Part shown: positions 1-11,456 of the stretch, one piece after another
Layout: each line of letters begins with the position of its first letter
Position numbering within the stretch: position 1 is the stretch's first letter
Assembly: GCA_003151595.1 (NCBI GenBank)
Contig: PLXW01000089.1
Coordinates: forward strand, 24,305 to 88,304
Direction: 5' to 3'
DNA from: Myxococcales bacterium
GTDB taxonomy: Bacteria > Myxococcota > Polyangia > Polyangiales > Polyangiaceae
DNA length: 64,000 nucleotides
Program-made: the position numbers and the translations under genes
The notes under the pieces: generated by a model
The model's input: the letters and a program-made list of their open reading frames with translations, nothing else
The model's database searches: none
Told to the model about the DNA's origin: nothing

Positions 1-1
1 G

Positions 2-565
2 TACGTCACCGATCTCGCGACGCACACCAAGACGCGCCTCGATGCAGCCGACGGCTACACGGCGACCGGGAACTATCTGCCCGCGAACGACCCCGCGCTG
101 AGCTTCGCGCCGACGGTCCTCCCTGAAGCGGTGGGCGGGTATTTCTGGGCGGTGTTCACCAGTCATCGGTCGTACGGGAACACGGCGCCGTCGAAGGACA
201 ACGGCGATCAGAACGGCAAGCTGTGGGTCGCCGCGATCGACATCAACGCGAAGGCGGGGGTCGACTCGAGCCATCCTGCGTTCTTCCTCGATGGTCAGGA
301 GCTGACCTCGGACAACCTCCGCGGCTTCTGGGTGCTCGACCCGTGCAAGGGGAACGGCACGTCGTGCGCGTCGGGCGACGAGTGTTGCGGAGGGTTCTGC
401 CGTCCGGGAGGCGACGGCGGGCTCGTGTGCCTGGCGGCGCCCCCCGCGGCCGACGGCGGCTCGACGTGCTCACAGGATTTCGAGAAGTGCACCACGGCAG
501 CCGACTGCTGCAACGCGCAGGACGCGTGCATCAACGGCCGGTGCGCGGAGCCCCCTCCGAAGTAA
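2..565 (+). CDS. Cys-rich secreted protein, 3' part (5' end outside window)
   Basis: The reading frame is open from the left edge of the window, so this is the C-terminal 187 residues of a longer protein. The visible part starts with a region containing GGYFWAVFTSHRSYGN and LWVAAID, which looks like the last blades of a beta-propeller or PD40-type surface protein. It ends in two Cys-rich modules, roughly CKGNGTSCASGDECCGGFC and CSQDFEKCTTAADCCNAQDAC. Their CC pairs and regular spacing suggest disulfide knots, so the protein is probably exported. Modules of this kind are common at the C-termini of myxobacterial surface proteins. The gene converges on the PilZ protein with an 8-nt gap. The function is unknown; the coding call is firm because third positions are strongly G/C and the Cys pattern is regular. 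Confidence 0.8.
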   Translation, partial: YVTDLATHTKTRLDAADGYTATGNYLPANDPALSFAPTVLPEAVGGYFWAVFTSHRSYGNTAPSKDNGDQNGKLWVAAIDINAKAGVDSSHPAFFLDGQELTSDNLRGFWVLDPCKGNGTSCASGDECCGGFCRPGGDGGLVCLAAPPAADGGSTCSQDFEKCTTAADCCNAQDACINGRCAEPPPK

Positions 566-573
566 GGGCGGTC

Positions 574-1716
574 TCACCGGCTGCTGTCGCGATCGGCCTC
601 GTCGTCTTCGCGCGCCAGGTCGAGCAGCAGCGCGGTCGTGCTCATGCCTATGCGATCCTCACGTTGCACGGGATGGACGTCGAACTCGAACGAGCCTTCT
701 TTCCAGCCCAAGATCGAGCGCATCCGCGTGCGACCCGCTTCGTCGGGCGCGAGCGGCTCCACGTCGACGAGCCGACCGCCGTCGATGAAGATGCGCGCCT
801 CTTCGACGCCGTGACGCACGACGAGCTCGCCCGTCATGCGCTCCATTTCGAACAGCGCCACGAGCGTCGTCAGCGGCACGCTGGAGAGCTCGCCCGCCAG
901 GTGGTGCGCGCGCTTTCGTCGCGCGTCGTCGCCGGGAGGCATGATGAGCGACGAGAGGAGATCGTCGAGCGTGCGGAGACTCTCGTCGACGATGCTCTCC
1001 TCGACCGGCGAGCTGCGGCGCGCGGGCGGCGCCTGCCCGGCCGGCGGTGGCGTGACCTTCGCGAACGACATCGACGAGTGCGCCAGCGGGCGCTCGGTCT
1101 CTTCCTGAACCTCGACCTCGATCGTGTAGCTCGACGGATTCGTCGCGTCGCCGCTGCTGTTCGGCGCGACGCGGACCGCTTTCCCTTCGAGTCGAATGCG
1201 CCTCGTCATCCCCGGCGCCGCGATGTCGACGCGCAGCGACTCGCCGGGCGAGACGGCCCAACTCGTCTCCAGCACCATCGACCGCACGCTCAGCTTCCCC
1301 ACGACGGCACCGCGCGCGCCGAGCGGGGTCGCGTTGGGCGCCGCTTCTGCGTCGAGTCGCGGCGCGATGTGCGGCTCGATCCCCAGGACGCTGCGAAGTC
1401 CGAGCGCGTACTTCACGAAATTCTGGAGCGCGGCGACGGCCTCGTCGCTCTCGGGCATGAACTCGAACGCGGCGCCGCGCAGGGGGCCGCGCGCCGCGGT
1501 GCGGACGACGTACGCCATCACGCGCACCTGCCGCTCGAGATCGATCGAGACGAGGTGAAGCCAGTGAATCGTCCCGACGACACCGAGGTCGGCCGACGTC
1601 TCGAAGTACACGCCGGACTGACTGATGTCGCCCTGACGCGGCAGCGGCGCCTTCTCGACGCCTTCGACGGCGACGAGGAACGTCGTCGCTACACGTGCGC
1701 CTCGTCGCTCCTCCAT
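574..1716 (-). CDS. PilZ domain / DUF4388 domain protein
   Basis: A cytoplasmic protein of about 380 residues with no signal peptide. Residues 1-105 form a PilZ-like domain that opens with EERRGARV and carries DISQSGVYFET near residue 30. In PilZ proteins these elements, RxxxR and (D/N)xSxxG, bind cyclic di-GMP. Here only part of the first motif is clear, so nucleotide binding is uncertain. A second, weaker PilZ-like barrel may occupy residues 137-207. After a Pro/Ser-rich linker, residues 275-365 match DUF4388 (LVALFEMERMTGELVV and FIDGGRLVDVE), a domain common in myxobacterial signalling proteins. I chose the ATG that puts the PilZ motif at the N-terminus; an in-frame TTG at 1755 would add 13 residues. 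The likely role is signal output or protein interaction, not catalysis. Confidence 0.85.
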   Translation of the reverse strand: MEERRGARVATTFLVAVEGVEKAPLPRQGDISQSGVYFETSADLGVVGTIHWLHLVSIDLERQVRVMAYVVRTAARGPLRGAAFEFMPESDEAVAALQNFVKYALGLRSVLGIEPHIAPRLDAEAAPNATPLGARGAVVGKLSVRSMVLETSWAVSPGESLRVDIAAPGMTRRIRLEGKAVRVAPNSSGDATNPSSYTIEVEVQEETERPLAHSSMSFAKVTPPPAGQAPPARRSSPVEESIVDESLRTLDDLLSSLIMPPGDDARRKRAHHLAGELSSVPLTTLVALFEMERMTGELVVRHGVEEARIFIDGGRLVDVEPLAPDEAGRTRMRSILGWKEGSFEFDVHPVQREDRIGMSTTALLLDLAREDDEADRDSSR

Positions 1717-1785
1717 CGCCCCGAGAAGTCTGGGCGAAAGCGCGCGCGCACTCAAGCCCCCCGCGATCGAGGTGCGATCAGACGC

Positions 1786-2517
1786 TCAGTTGGCGCCGCA
1801 GATCTGCGGATACGCCGAGAAGATGAGCCGCCCCGCGTTCGGCGGCGGCGGCGCATCGACGACCGGGAGCGGTCGAAAGCTCCCGCCCAATCCGCCGAGA
1901 CCACCACCGAGCCCGCCGAGGAGTGAGCCACAGTCGGTGCCGCACGTCCCCGTGATGCAGGTGAAGATCGGGAGAAGACTGGTCAGCCCGGTGATGCTCC
2001 CCCCGCCGCAGTTGAGGAAGCAGCTCGTCCCGCCGCCGCTGCTGCCGCTACTCCCTGCGCCGCTGCTGCCGCCGCCGATTCCGCCGAGCGTGCCGCCGAG
2101 GCAGGTGGTGGCGATGCACTGGAGCGCGGTCGAGCAGGTCGTATCGGTCAAGCAGGTCGCGATCTGCGACCCGCACTGCGACGTGACGCACGTTCCGCAG
2201 TTGAGAAGGCCGCTGTCGATGCCGAGACCGGGGGGAAGACCAGGAATGCCGACGTTGCCGGCGTCGGCGTCAGGCGAACCGGGCGAGCCCGGCGATCCGG
2301 GAGAGCCCGGTGATCCAGGAGACCCCGGTGTGCCCGGCGCGCCGGGAGTGCCGTTGCCCGGGTTCTGTCCGTTCGCGGCACCCGCGTTTGGCGTGCCAGA
2401 GTCGCCGGTCGTCGCGCCGTTTGCGAGGAGCTCGTCGTCGAGCGGACCTCGCGCGCCACAGGCGATGGCGGTGAGGGCGACGAGAGAACAGGCGACAACG
2501 CGGCGCGAAAGTTTCAT
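1786..2517 (-). CDS. lipoprotein with short collagen-like Gly-Xaa-Pro repeat
   Basis: The N-terminus is a lipoprotein signal peptide ending in LTAIAC, with the lipidated Cys at residue 20, so the 243-residue protein is probably anchored to a membrane. Residues 56-79 are eight Gly-Xaa-Pro triplets (mostly GSP), as in bacterial collagen-like proteins. The rest has paired Cys residues (CGTCVTSQCGSQIATC, CSTALQC) followed by long Gly/Ser stretches and ends near a third Cys group. Eight triplets are few for a stable triple helix, so this may only be a rigid spacer. The neighbour at 2591-3523 is also a lipoprotein on the same strand but 73 nt away, so co-transcription is possible. No enzymatic motif is visible and the function is unknown. 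Confidence 0.82.
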   Translation of the reverse strand: MKLSRRVVACSLVALTAIACGARGPLDDELLANGATTGDSGTPNAGAANGQNPGNGTPGAPGTPGSPGSPGSPGSPGSPGSPDADAGNVGIPGLPPGLGIDSGLLNCGTCVTSQCGSQIATCLTDTTCSTALQCIATTCLGGTLGGIGGGSSGAGSSGSSGGGTSCFLNCGGGSITGLTSLLPIFTCITGTCGTDCGSLLGGLGGGLGGLGGSFRPLPVVDAPPPPNAGRLIFSAYPQICGAN

Positions 2518-2590
2518 GCGCCCGCAGCGTGATGTTCGGCGTGGGCTCTGTAAAGCAAGAACGGCGTCCCGCTCGCGTCCCGACCGGGGG

Positions 2591-3523
2591 TCAGTTGGTG
2601 CGGTACGTAAAGTTCTGCCCGAAGTTGCTATCCCACTGAGTACCGCCGGTGCAGTCGCTGGACGTCTCGAACCAAAGCGCGGCCGACGTCGTACCCGGCG
2701 GCACGTCGAACTCGAGCGGCAGGCTATCGAGCGTGCCCGTCGTCGAATCGAACGGGCCGTTGATGCGCTCGGTCAGGATCTCCCCCCCGGGCTCGAACTG
2801 CACGTGACCCATCGTGGCGAAGGCGTAGACGCCGTCGGTCGTGCAAGTGGTGGTCGCCGGCATTCGGTAGATGTCGTAGCTCACGTCGAGCTTTCCGTTC
2901 GCCGTCAGCGATCCGAACGTCGCGTCGTTCCAACCCGTCGCGAAGGTGGCCGTGAGCGTGCTGGAAGGGGTCGCGCCTGCGCAGGTCGAGTCGTCGTTGA
3001 TCGTCCAGTTGTCGTCGGCCGTGAGTGTGTAGTTCCCCATCGAATCGGGGATGCGGTTGTGATCGAAGAGCCGCGCGCCGGCGACGGTCGTGATGAAGGG
3101 CACGAGGTTCACGGTCTGCTGCGGCGTCGAGGCCTGGAACGTGTTCGAGCGCAGAACGACGTGGTAGCGCCGATAGCCCATCGGCGCGCCGAAGATCGGC
3201 TCGGCCTCGGGAGACTGCGTCCACGACGCGCTCGTGCCCCCTTTGTAGAAGACGAACGCACCCGACTCGGCGAGCGAGCGACTCATCGCCAGGTCGAAGT
3301 ACACGTGAATGACGACCCAGCACGTGCCGCTCGAGCAGTCGGTCTCCGGTCCGAAGCGCCCCTGGAAATCGATGTACGTGTGGCGCAGCACGATCTGACA
3401 GCTCGTGTCCGACTGATCGCCTTGCGACTCGGCAGACGAAGTGGCGCGCGTGTCTTCGGTGCTCGCAGGCGTCGAGCACGCGGCGACGAGGACGAGCAGC
3501 GAGGCGGCAGGGAAGAGGCGCAT
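2591..3523 (-). CDS. secreted lipoprotein, DUF6209-like
   Basis: A 310-residue protein with a lipoprotein signal (SLLVLVAAC, Cys at 16). The mature part has the pattern of a beta-rich protein: TANGKLDVSYDIYRMP, then EFDVPPGTTSAALWFET, and a final WDSNFGQNFTYRTN. This order resembles myxobacterial DUF6209 proteins as I remember them, which should be treated as a family guess rather than a match. Four Cys residues in the N-terminal half (SCQIV, DCSSGTCW) may pair. The upstream 76 nt to ligD carry no obvious promoter. No catalytic motif was seen. Confidence 0.8.
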   Translation of the reverse strand: MRLFPAASLLVLVAACSTPASTEDTRATSSAESQGDQSDTSCQIVLRHTYIDFQGRFGPETDCSSGTCWVVIHVYFDLAMSRSLAESGAFVFYKGGTSASWTQSPEAEPIFGAPMGYRRYHVVLRSNTFQASTPQQTVNLVPFITTVAGARLFDHNRIPDSMGNYTLTADDNWTINDDSTCAGATPSSTLTATFATGWNDATFGSLTANGKLDVSYDIYRMPATTTCTTDGVYAFATMGHVQFEPGGEILTERINGPFDSTTGTLDSLPLEFDVPPGTTSAALWFETSSDCTGGTQWDSNFGQNFTYRTN

Positions 3524-3599
3524 GGCGGTCGGGCTCCGGCTACGTCACTCAGGACGTAGGTGCGCTCGATTAGCGCGTTTTCCCCGACGCGCAAACGAA

Positions 3600-6173
<2,574 letters not shown>

Positions 6174-6217
6174 TCTTAGTTTTCCGAGCGTACCGACTCG
6201 AACCGGGGATCGTCACC

Positions 6218-7117
6218 ATGCGCGCGATATGGACAGGTGAAATTGCGTTCGGCCTCGTGACCATCCCGGCGAAGCTGTACACGGCGACGCGGGATCTCAC
6301 GCCGCAGTTCAACATGCTGCACAAGGAGTGCGGAACGCGCATCAACATGGTGCGGCGGTGCCCCAAGTGTCAGCGCGAGGTGGAGTGGGGCGAGCTCGGA
6401 AAAGGGTACGAAGTGGAGAAGGGCGTGTACGCGCTCTTCACGAAAGAGGAGCTCGCGAAGATCGACGGCGACGACGCGGCCGGCGCGATCGAGATCGTCG
6501 AGTTCGTGGATCCGCAGGACATCGACCTCGCGTACATCGACAAGAGCTACTGGGTGGGGCCCGGCGGAAAGAGCTCGCGCGGGTTCGGGTTGCTCCGCGA
6601 GACGCTGGAGAAGGTGAAGCGCGTCGCGCTGGCGAAGACCAAGATCCGCACGCGCACGCGGCTGGCGATCCTGCGTCCGCGCGGGAAGATCTTCGCGCTG
6701 GAGATGATGCGCTACGCCGACGAAATGGTGAGTGACGACGACATCGACGTGCCGGAGTCGCCGAAGAAAGCGTCGCCGCGCGAGCTGGAGCTGGCGCTCG
6801 ACCTGGTGAAGAAGCTCTCTGGGCCGTTCGATCCGTCGAAGCATCCCGACGAGTACCGCGCGGCGGTCGAGGCGGCCGTCGAAGAGAAGGTCGCCGCGGA
6901 TGATCTCGCGCGCCAAGAGACGCTCGGTGAAGAGAAAGAAGAAGCGGCACCGGCGGCAGGCGGCGCGAAGGTGATCGATCTCGCGGAGCTCCTCTCGCGA
7001 TCGCTCGGCAAGGTCGCTCCCTCCGTGCACAAGGGGGGACCCAAGAAGGCAGGAGCCCGCGAGGAGGAATCCGAAGAGTCGAAATCGAAGAAGGGGACGA
7101 AGAAGAAGGCGGGGTGA
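6218..7117 (+). CDS. ku: Ku DNA end-binding protein
   Basis: Bacterial Ku is a homodimer that encircles DNA ends and recruits LigD. The 299-residue product begins MRAIWTGEIAFGLVTIPAKLY, the conserved N-terminus of the family, which fixes the ATG start. An in-frame extension upstream to 6053 lies antisense to ligD and has no Ku homology. The beta-barrel core runs to about residue 250 and contains a CxxC-like pair (RRCPKCQ) near residue 49, seen in some bacterial Ku proteins. The C-terminus from about 275 is rich in Lys and Glu (EESEESKSKKGTKKKAG), typical of the basic tail that aids DNA threading. The gene is head-to-head with ligD, giving a complete two-gene NHEJ set. Confidence 0.97.
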   Translation: MRAIWTGEIAFGLVTIPAKLYTATRDLTPQFNMLHKECGTRINMVRRCPKCQREVEWGELGKGYEVEKGVYALFTKEELAKIDGDDAAGAIEIVEFVDPQDIDLAYIDKSYWVGPGGKSSRGFGLLRETLEKVKRVALAKTKIRTRTRLAILRPRGKIFALEMMRYADEMVSDDDIDVPESPKKASPRELELALDLVKKLSGPFDPSKHPDEYRAAVEAAVEEKVAADDLARQETLGEEKEEAAPAAGGAKVIDLAELLSRSLGKVAPSVHKGGPKKAGAREEESEESKSKKGTKKKAG

Positions 7118-7136
7118 GCCTGCGCTTCGGTCCGCG

Positions 7137-7616
7137 TCAGCCGGTCTTCGAGATTCGCGCGGGCTGCGCCGCGGGGCGCGTCTTCGCCAGTCCCGGCAGT
7201 TGAAGCTGCTCGGCCGGCGGGCGCATGTGGAGTCGAATCGCGCGGATCGCCTCGCGGTGACGGAGCGCGGCTTGCACGCACTCGCGCTCCCGCCGTCCGC
7301 TCGTTCCCGGCTCGCCGCGGTACGCGCGCGCGAGGCGGAGCGCACGTCGCGCGGCCGCGTAATGCCCGAAGATCGACGTCGCATCGCTCTTCAGCTCGTC
7401 GGCGCGAGCATCGATCTCGGGAAGGTCGTCGTCCACTTCGTCGTCACGGGACGCATCGCGACCCAGCGCGCGCTCGGCCATGACGAAGTACGACTCCAGC
7501 GCACGCCGGTACTCCCGCTCCAGGGATGGCGCGCCGTCGTGACGATGCGCGTCGAGCGAGCGCATTGCCCGGAACACCTTTTCGGCCGCGTCTTCCAGCT
7601 CACCCATCGACTTCAC
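7137..7616 (-). CDS. hypothetical protein, helical and charged
   Basis: I do not recognise this 159-residue protein. Codon use is typical of the window (strong G/C at third positions) and the frame reads better than the overlapping + strand frame, which supports coding. It is predicted to be soluble and helical, with an acidic patch DDEVDDDLPEID in the middle and Arg-rich helices (AARRALRLARAYRG) after it, ending in a Pro/Ala tail. No Cys, signal peptide or membrane segment is present. It converges on ku with a 19-nt gap, in a block of DNA repair genes, which is only weak evidence of a role there. A second in-frame ATG three codons in is an alternative start. Confidence 0.6.
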   Translation of the reverse strand: MKSMGELEDAAEKVFRAMRSLDAHRHDGAPSLEREYRRALESYFVMAERALGRDASRDDEVDDDLPEIDARADELKSDATSIFGHYAAARRALRLARAYRGEPGTSGRRERECVQAALRHREAIRAIRLHMRPPAEQLQLPGLAKTRPAAQPARISKTG

Positions 7617-7705
7617 CGTAGCTCCATCTGCGATGCGTAATGATGGACGGGCGTGCAGGCGGAGGGCGAGTTTTTCGATGACGCGCTCGGGTATGCTCCG
7701 GGCCG

Positions 7706-7924
7706 ATGACCGAAGTAGATGCGGAAGTGCTCGAGGCGGCGGCGTTCGCGACGCGGTACGAGTTCGAGTCGAAGACGGGGACGATCATCGTCGAGCTCGT
7801 CGACGACGCGACCGACGAGTGGGTCGTGCGGACGGCGCGGAGCTCGAATCTGTTCTCGGAGAAGGAGCTCGTACGCGGACGTGCTCCGGCGTTGGCGCGC
7901 GCGAAGGTGCTTCGCGCGAAATAG
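7706..7924 (+). CDS. small hypothetical protein
   Basis: A 72-residue acidic protein of unknown function. It starts MTEVDAEVLEAAAFATRYEF and has alternating hydrophobic and charged residues (TGTIIVELVDDATDEWVV) that suggest a small beta-sheet, followed by a basic C-terminal helix. Codon use fits the window. It precedes the Ada-AlkA gene by 84 nt on the same strand and is divergent from the gene at 7137-7616. There is no clear Shine-Dalgarno, and the small size keeps confidence moderate. Confidence 0.6.
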   Translation: MTEVDAEVLEAAAFATRYEFESKTGTIIVELVDDATDEWVVRTARSSNLFSEKELVRGRAPALARAKVLRAK

Positions 7925-8008
7925 CGTGCGCGAGGCGCCGCGATCGAAGTTGCCCCCACGTCCGAAAACGGCGAGCCGGGGTGCGCGTCGCGACGTAGAA
8001 CGATCGGC

Positions 8009-9469
8009 GTGAACGCGACGCTCGATCCCAACGCTTGCTACCGAGCGCTCACGGCGAAGGACGCGCGCTTCGACGGTGTGTTCTTCGTCGGCGTGACGAC
8101 CACCGGGATCTACTGCCGCCCGGTGTGCCGCGCCAAGACGCCGTCCCGCGCGAGGTGTCAGTTCTATGTGTCCGCTGCGGGCGCAGAGCACGAAGGGTTC
8201 CGCGCCTGCTTCCGGTGCCGGCCGGAGCTCGCGCCAGGAACGTCGCGCACCGACGCGACGTCGCGGATCGTGGCGGGCGCCGTGGCGCGGATCGAAGCCG
8301 GCGCGCTCAACGACGCGAGCCTGGAAGATCTCGCGGGTGAGCTCGGCGTCACCTCGCGCCACTTGCGACGTGCGATGCACGACGAGCTGGGCGTTTCGCC
8401 GATCGATCTCGCGCAGACGCAGCGGCTCGCACTCGCGAAGCGGCTGCTCCACGACACCGCGCTCTCGATGACCGAGGTGGCGATGGCCAGCGGCTTTGCC
8501 AGTATCCGGCGCTTCAACGCCGCGTTCCGCGCGCGCTTCGGGCGACCGCCGAGCGATCTGCGACGGTGCGCGAAGATCGAAGAGCAGGGCACGCTCTCGT
8601 TGACCCTGGCGTATCGAGCCCCGCTCGAGTGGCACGCGCTCCTCGGTTTCCTGCGGCCACGCGCGACGCTCGGCGTCGAGCACGTCGATGCTACGTCGTA
8701 CGCGCGAACGGCGCGAATCGGCGCGCACGCGGGGTGGCTGACGGTCACGCCGATCGCCGATCGCTCGGCGCTTCGCGCGTCGGTGTCGCTCTCGCTCGCG
8801 CCGGTGCTCATGCCGCTCGTGGCGCGTCTCCGTCATCTGTTCGACCTCGACGCCAGTCCCGACACGGTGTCCTCGCACCTCGCGCTCGATGAGACGCTTC
8901 GATCCATGGTCGCGAAGAGGCCGGGCCTTCGCGTGCCTGGCGCGTTCGACGGGTTCGAGATCGCGGCGCGCGCGGTCCTCGGACAGCAGGTCAGCGTGGC
9001 GGCGGCCACGACGCTCGCCGGAAGACTGGCCACCACGTTCGGCGAGCCGATCGCGATCCCTCACGAATCGCTCCGCGTGCTGTTTCCAACGGCCGCGCGC
9101 ATCGCTCGATCTTCCGACGAAGAGCTCGGATCGATCGGCCTCACCCGTGCGCGCGCCAGGACCCTGGGCTCGGTGGCGCGCGCGATCGCGAGCGGTGACC
9201 TGCGCCTCGACGCGCGCGGAGACGCGACGCGTGTCATCGAAGCGCTCGTCCGTCTCCCCGGCATCGGCCCGTGGACCGCGAACTACATCGCCATGCGGGC
9301 GCTCGGCGCGCCCGACGCCTTCCCCGACGGCGATCTAGTTCTCCGTCGCGTCCTAGGCGACCTCTCGAACCGTGAAGCGCTCGCCCGCGCCGAACCGTGG
9401 CGGCCTTGGCGCGCATACGCCGCCATGCATCTCTGGGCCTCGCTCACACCCACCGGAGTCATTCCATGA
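8009..9469 (+). CDS. alkA: Ada-type regulator fused to AlkA DNA-3-methyladenine glycosylase
   Basis: A 486-residue fusion of the adaptive response. Residues 1-80 are the Ada zinc domain with four Cys at 36, 40, 67 and 70 (GIYCRPVC, FRACFRC). This matches the spacing of E. coli Ada, in which the first Cys accepts methyl groups from phosphotriesters. Residues about 85-185 are an AraC-type helix-turn-helix. Residues about 190-300 match the AlkA N-terminal domain, and about 300-480 the HhH-GPD glycosylase fold, with LPGIGPWTANYIAMR and the catalytic Asp in FPDGDLVLRR. It would sense methylation damage, activate transcription and excise alkylated bases. The start is GTG. Its TGA overlaps the ATG of ogt (ATGA), so the two are translationally coupled. 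Confidence 0.95.
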   Translation: MNATLDPNACYRALTAKDARFDGVFFVGVTTTGIYCRPVCRAKTPSRARCQFYVSAAGAEHEGFRACFRCRPELAPGTSRTDATSRIVAGAVARIEAGALNDASLEDLAGELGVTSRHLRRAMHDELGVSPIDLAQTQRLALAKRLLHDTALSMTEVAMASGFASIRRFNAAFRARFGRPPSDLRRCAKIEEQGTLSLTLAYRAPLEWHALLGFLRPRATLGVEHVDATSYARTARIGAHAGWLTVTPIADRSALRASVSLSLAPVLMPLVARLRHLFDLDASPDTVSSHLALDETLRSMVAKRPGLRVPGAFDGFEIAARAVLGQQVSVAAATTLAGRLATTFGEPIAIPHESLRVLFPTAARIARSSDEELGSIGLTRARARTLGSVARAIASGDLRLDARGDATRVIEALVRLPGIGPWTANYIAMRALGAPDAFPDGDLVLRRVLGDLSNREALARAEPWRPWRAYAAMHLWASLTPTGVIP

Positions 9470-10068
9470 CCATGTCACCCCGCACCGTCTTCAGCGTCAC
9501 CTCGTCCCCCATCGGTCGGCTTCTCTTCGTCGCGCGTGGCGACGCGCTCGCCGGCCTCTACATGGAAGACCACGTGGGCGCGCCGCTGCACGACGCCGGC
9601 TGGATCCAGGACGAGTCGCGCTTCACGAACGAACGCGTGCAACTCGCCGAGTATTTCGCGGGAACGCGCACGTCCTTCGATCTGCCGCTCGGTCTCGTGG
9701 GCACGCCGTTCCAGCGCCGCGTGTGGAGCGCCCTTCTCGCCATTCCGTTCGGCGAGACGATCACCTACGGCGAGCTCGCGCGTCGCATCGGCGCTTCGAA
9801 GTCGGCGCGCGCGGTCGGTCACTCGAACGCGCGCAACCCGATCTCGATCATCGTCCCCTGTCACCGCGTCATCGGCGCGAACGGCGCGCTCACCGGATAC
9901 GCCGGCGGCGAAGAGCGCAAACGCTGGCTCCTGGCGTGGGAGCGCAGCGTCGCGAGCCGCTCGTCCGACTCCCGCTACTTCCCCGAGATCCCCTTGACCG
10001 GCCCGGGCCCGATCGGGAAGCGCGGCGGCGGAGGCGGCGACGTGAGCACGAACATGAACGTGTTGTAG
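9466..10068 (+). CDS. ogt: methylated-DNA-protein-cysteine methyltransferase
   Basis: This suicide enzyme moves the alkyl group from O6-alkylguanine to its own Cys. The active-site motif is IIVPCHRVIG, with Cys132. The preceding helix-turn-helix region includes FGETITYGELARRIGASKSARAVG, and the ribonuclease-like N-terminal domain ends near residue 80. The ATG at 9466 overlaps the stop of the Ada-AlkA gene; a second ATG at 9472 is possible. Family members normally end shortly after the helix RKRWLLAWE (about residue 159). Here about 40 extra residues follow, ending in a Gly-rich stretch, and the last 94 nt are antisense to the end of the convergent lipoprotein gene. The tail may be a stop-codon loss rather than a functional domain. 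Confidence 0.95.
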   Translation: MTMSPRTVFSVTSSPIGRLLFVARGDALAGLYMEDHVGAPLHDAGWIQDESRFTNERVQLAEYFAGTRTSFDLPLGLVGTPFQRRVWSALLAIPFGETITYGELARRIGASKSARAVGHSNARNPISIIVPCHRVIGANGALTGYAGGEERKRWLLAWERSVASRSSDSRYFPEIPLTGPGPIGKRGGGGGDVSTNMNVL

Positions 10069-11321
10069 ATCGTGTCGAGATACACGTTCAGGTAGATGGG
10101 CCCCGTGTAGCCGTACTCCGGCTGCATGATCGTTGCGCTCGCCGACAACGTCGTGCCGTTGGTCAGGGTCTTCTCGTTCGTGCTCGTCAGCGTCAGCGAG
10201 TCGGAGACGGTCAAGCCCGCCTCCGTGACGCCGATGAATCCGAGAGACCCTTTGACCGTGACGCCGACTTTGTACTCGACCTTGGCCTGGGTGTTCGTCG
10301 ACGACGTCGTCGTGCTCGTGAGCACGTGCTTCGTCGGCGTCGGTTTCTGCGTGGGGACCGTGACCGGCTCGTACGGGATCTCCGTCTGGTAGACATAACG
10401 AAGCGGGTCGAGCGTGGGCGAGGCGTTCGTCGCGAACGGATCGACGGCCAAGATGCCCGCGTAGTCGGCGGGCGTGATCCCCGCGTCCGCCAGCGCGAGC
10501 CCCACTTGCGGCGGCATCGGCGAAACGCCGAGGAGCCAGTCGGGGGTGACGTAGATCAGCGGCGACTCGCCGTTCTGCATCGTCGTGGGCGGCTGCCCGA
10601 GCGCCCAGGTGACGTTCTGACCGAAGATCGTCACGTCCATCTGGGGCGTGAGCCAGAGGTAGATGCGATCGAGTCCGTGATCGACGAGGTCGCTGTCGCC
10701 GGCGTTCGTGAAGTCGTCCTGCATCGTGTCTTTGATCTCGGTCGTGTCCTTCGTCGATCCGGTCTGCGCCTTGCTCGCGCTCACCGAGAGGCCGCCGGAC
10801 GCGAAGCCCAAGAAGTCGCCGTGGTTCGACACCGTCACGCTCAGCGAGTTCTCCCACGAGCTGGTGGTCGAGAGCGTCGAGCCCCACGAGGTGCCCATGC
10901 CGTAGTCGACGGTGCTCGCCGCGCCCGGGGGTGCGTACTCGACCGACAGCACGTAGAACTTCGGCGTGATCGTTCCCGTGTTGGTCGCGAGGCAAGGGCC
11001 GTTGATGATCCCGGAGCACGCGCCCGTCGCGCCCGTCGTCATCATGCACGCCTGTCCGGCGGCATACGGGACCGGCGCCCAGGCGTCGCCGTCGCACGTC
11101 CACGTCTCGCACACGCGAGGCGCGGGGAGCTTCCGACCGCCACACGTCGTCGGTGCGCCGTACTGCGGCTGCGCGCTGATCTCCTGCGCCGACGATTCGT
11201 TCGCGCCATCCGGTGACGTCGTCACCGCGCATCCGCTCACCAGCGCGATCGCCGGCGCCGCGAGTGGAACGAGACGAAGGAGCGTCGTGCGGAACAAATT
11301 TTCGAATGCGCGCGTTCTCAT
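9975..11321 (-). CDS. secreted lipoprotein of unknown function
   Basis: A 448-residue lipoprotein. After a long signal peptide the lipobox is ALVSGC. The early mature part has eight Cys between about residues 60 and 110 (TTCGGRKLPAPRVCETWTC and later), like a small disulfide domain. The rest is Ser/Thr-rich, low in charge and beta-like (SVTVSNHGDFLGFASGGLSVSAS), suggesting an extracellular or outer-membrane beta structure. The C-terminus has a poly-Pro run (SPPPPPRFPIGPGPVKG). It is convergent with ogt and overlaps it by 94 nt. I cannot place it in a family. Confidence 0.82.
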   Translation of the reverse strand: MRTRAFENLFRTTLLRLVPLAAPAIALVSGCAVTTSPDGANESSAQEISAQPQYGAPTTCGGRKLPAPRVCETWTCDGDAWAPVPYAAGQACMMTTGATGACSGIINGPCLATNTGTITPKFYVLSVEYAPPGAASTVDYGMGTSWGSTLSTTSSWENSLSVTVSNHGDFLGFASGGLSVSASKAQTGSTKDTTEIKDTMQDDFTNAGDSDLVDHGLDRIYLWLTPQMDVTIFGQNVTWALGQPPTTMQNGESPLIYVTPDWLLGVSPMPPQVGLALADAGITPADYAGILAVDPFATNASPTLDPLRYVYQTEIPYEPVTVPTQKPTPTKHVLTSTTTSSTNTQAKVEYKVGVTVKGSLGFIGVTEAGLTVSDSLTLTSTNEKTLTNGTTLSASATIMQPEYGYTGPIYLNVYLDTIYNTFMFVLTSPPPPPRFPIGPGPVKGISGK

Positions 11322-11456
11322 GGGAGGTCCTTTCGCTCACGTCGGAGCTTCGGGACGCTCACCTAGCAGCGTGTGTGCCGCCTTCGAGCGCGCGACGTCA
11401 CGCGCGAATCATCGACGAATGCCGGTGAACCATCGCCCGCCCGCAACACGTGGTCG

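Noticed and set aside
223..1926. 567-residue open frame on the + strand over the PilZ gene
   Set aside because: Arg-rich shadow frame without domain or signal; it overlaps two real genes.
1772..3559. 595-residue + strand frame over the collagen-like and DUF6209-like genes
   Set aside because: Its Gly-Asp-Pro repeat is the antisense reading of the Gly-Xaa-Pro repeat in the lipoprotein; no other support.
7200..7640. + strand frame over the 7137-7616 hypothetical gene
   Set aside because: The - strand frame has better codon use and an acidic/basic helix pattern; the + frame looks like its complement.
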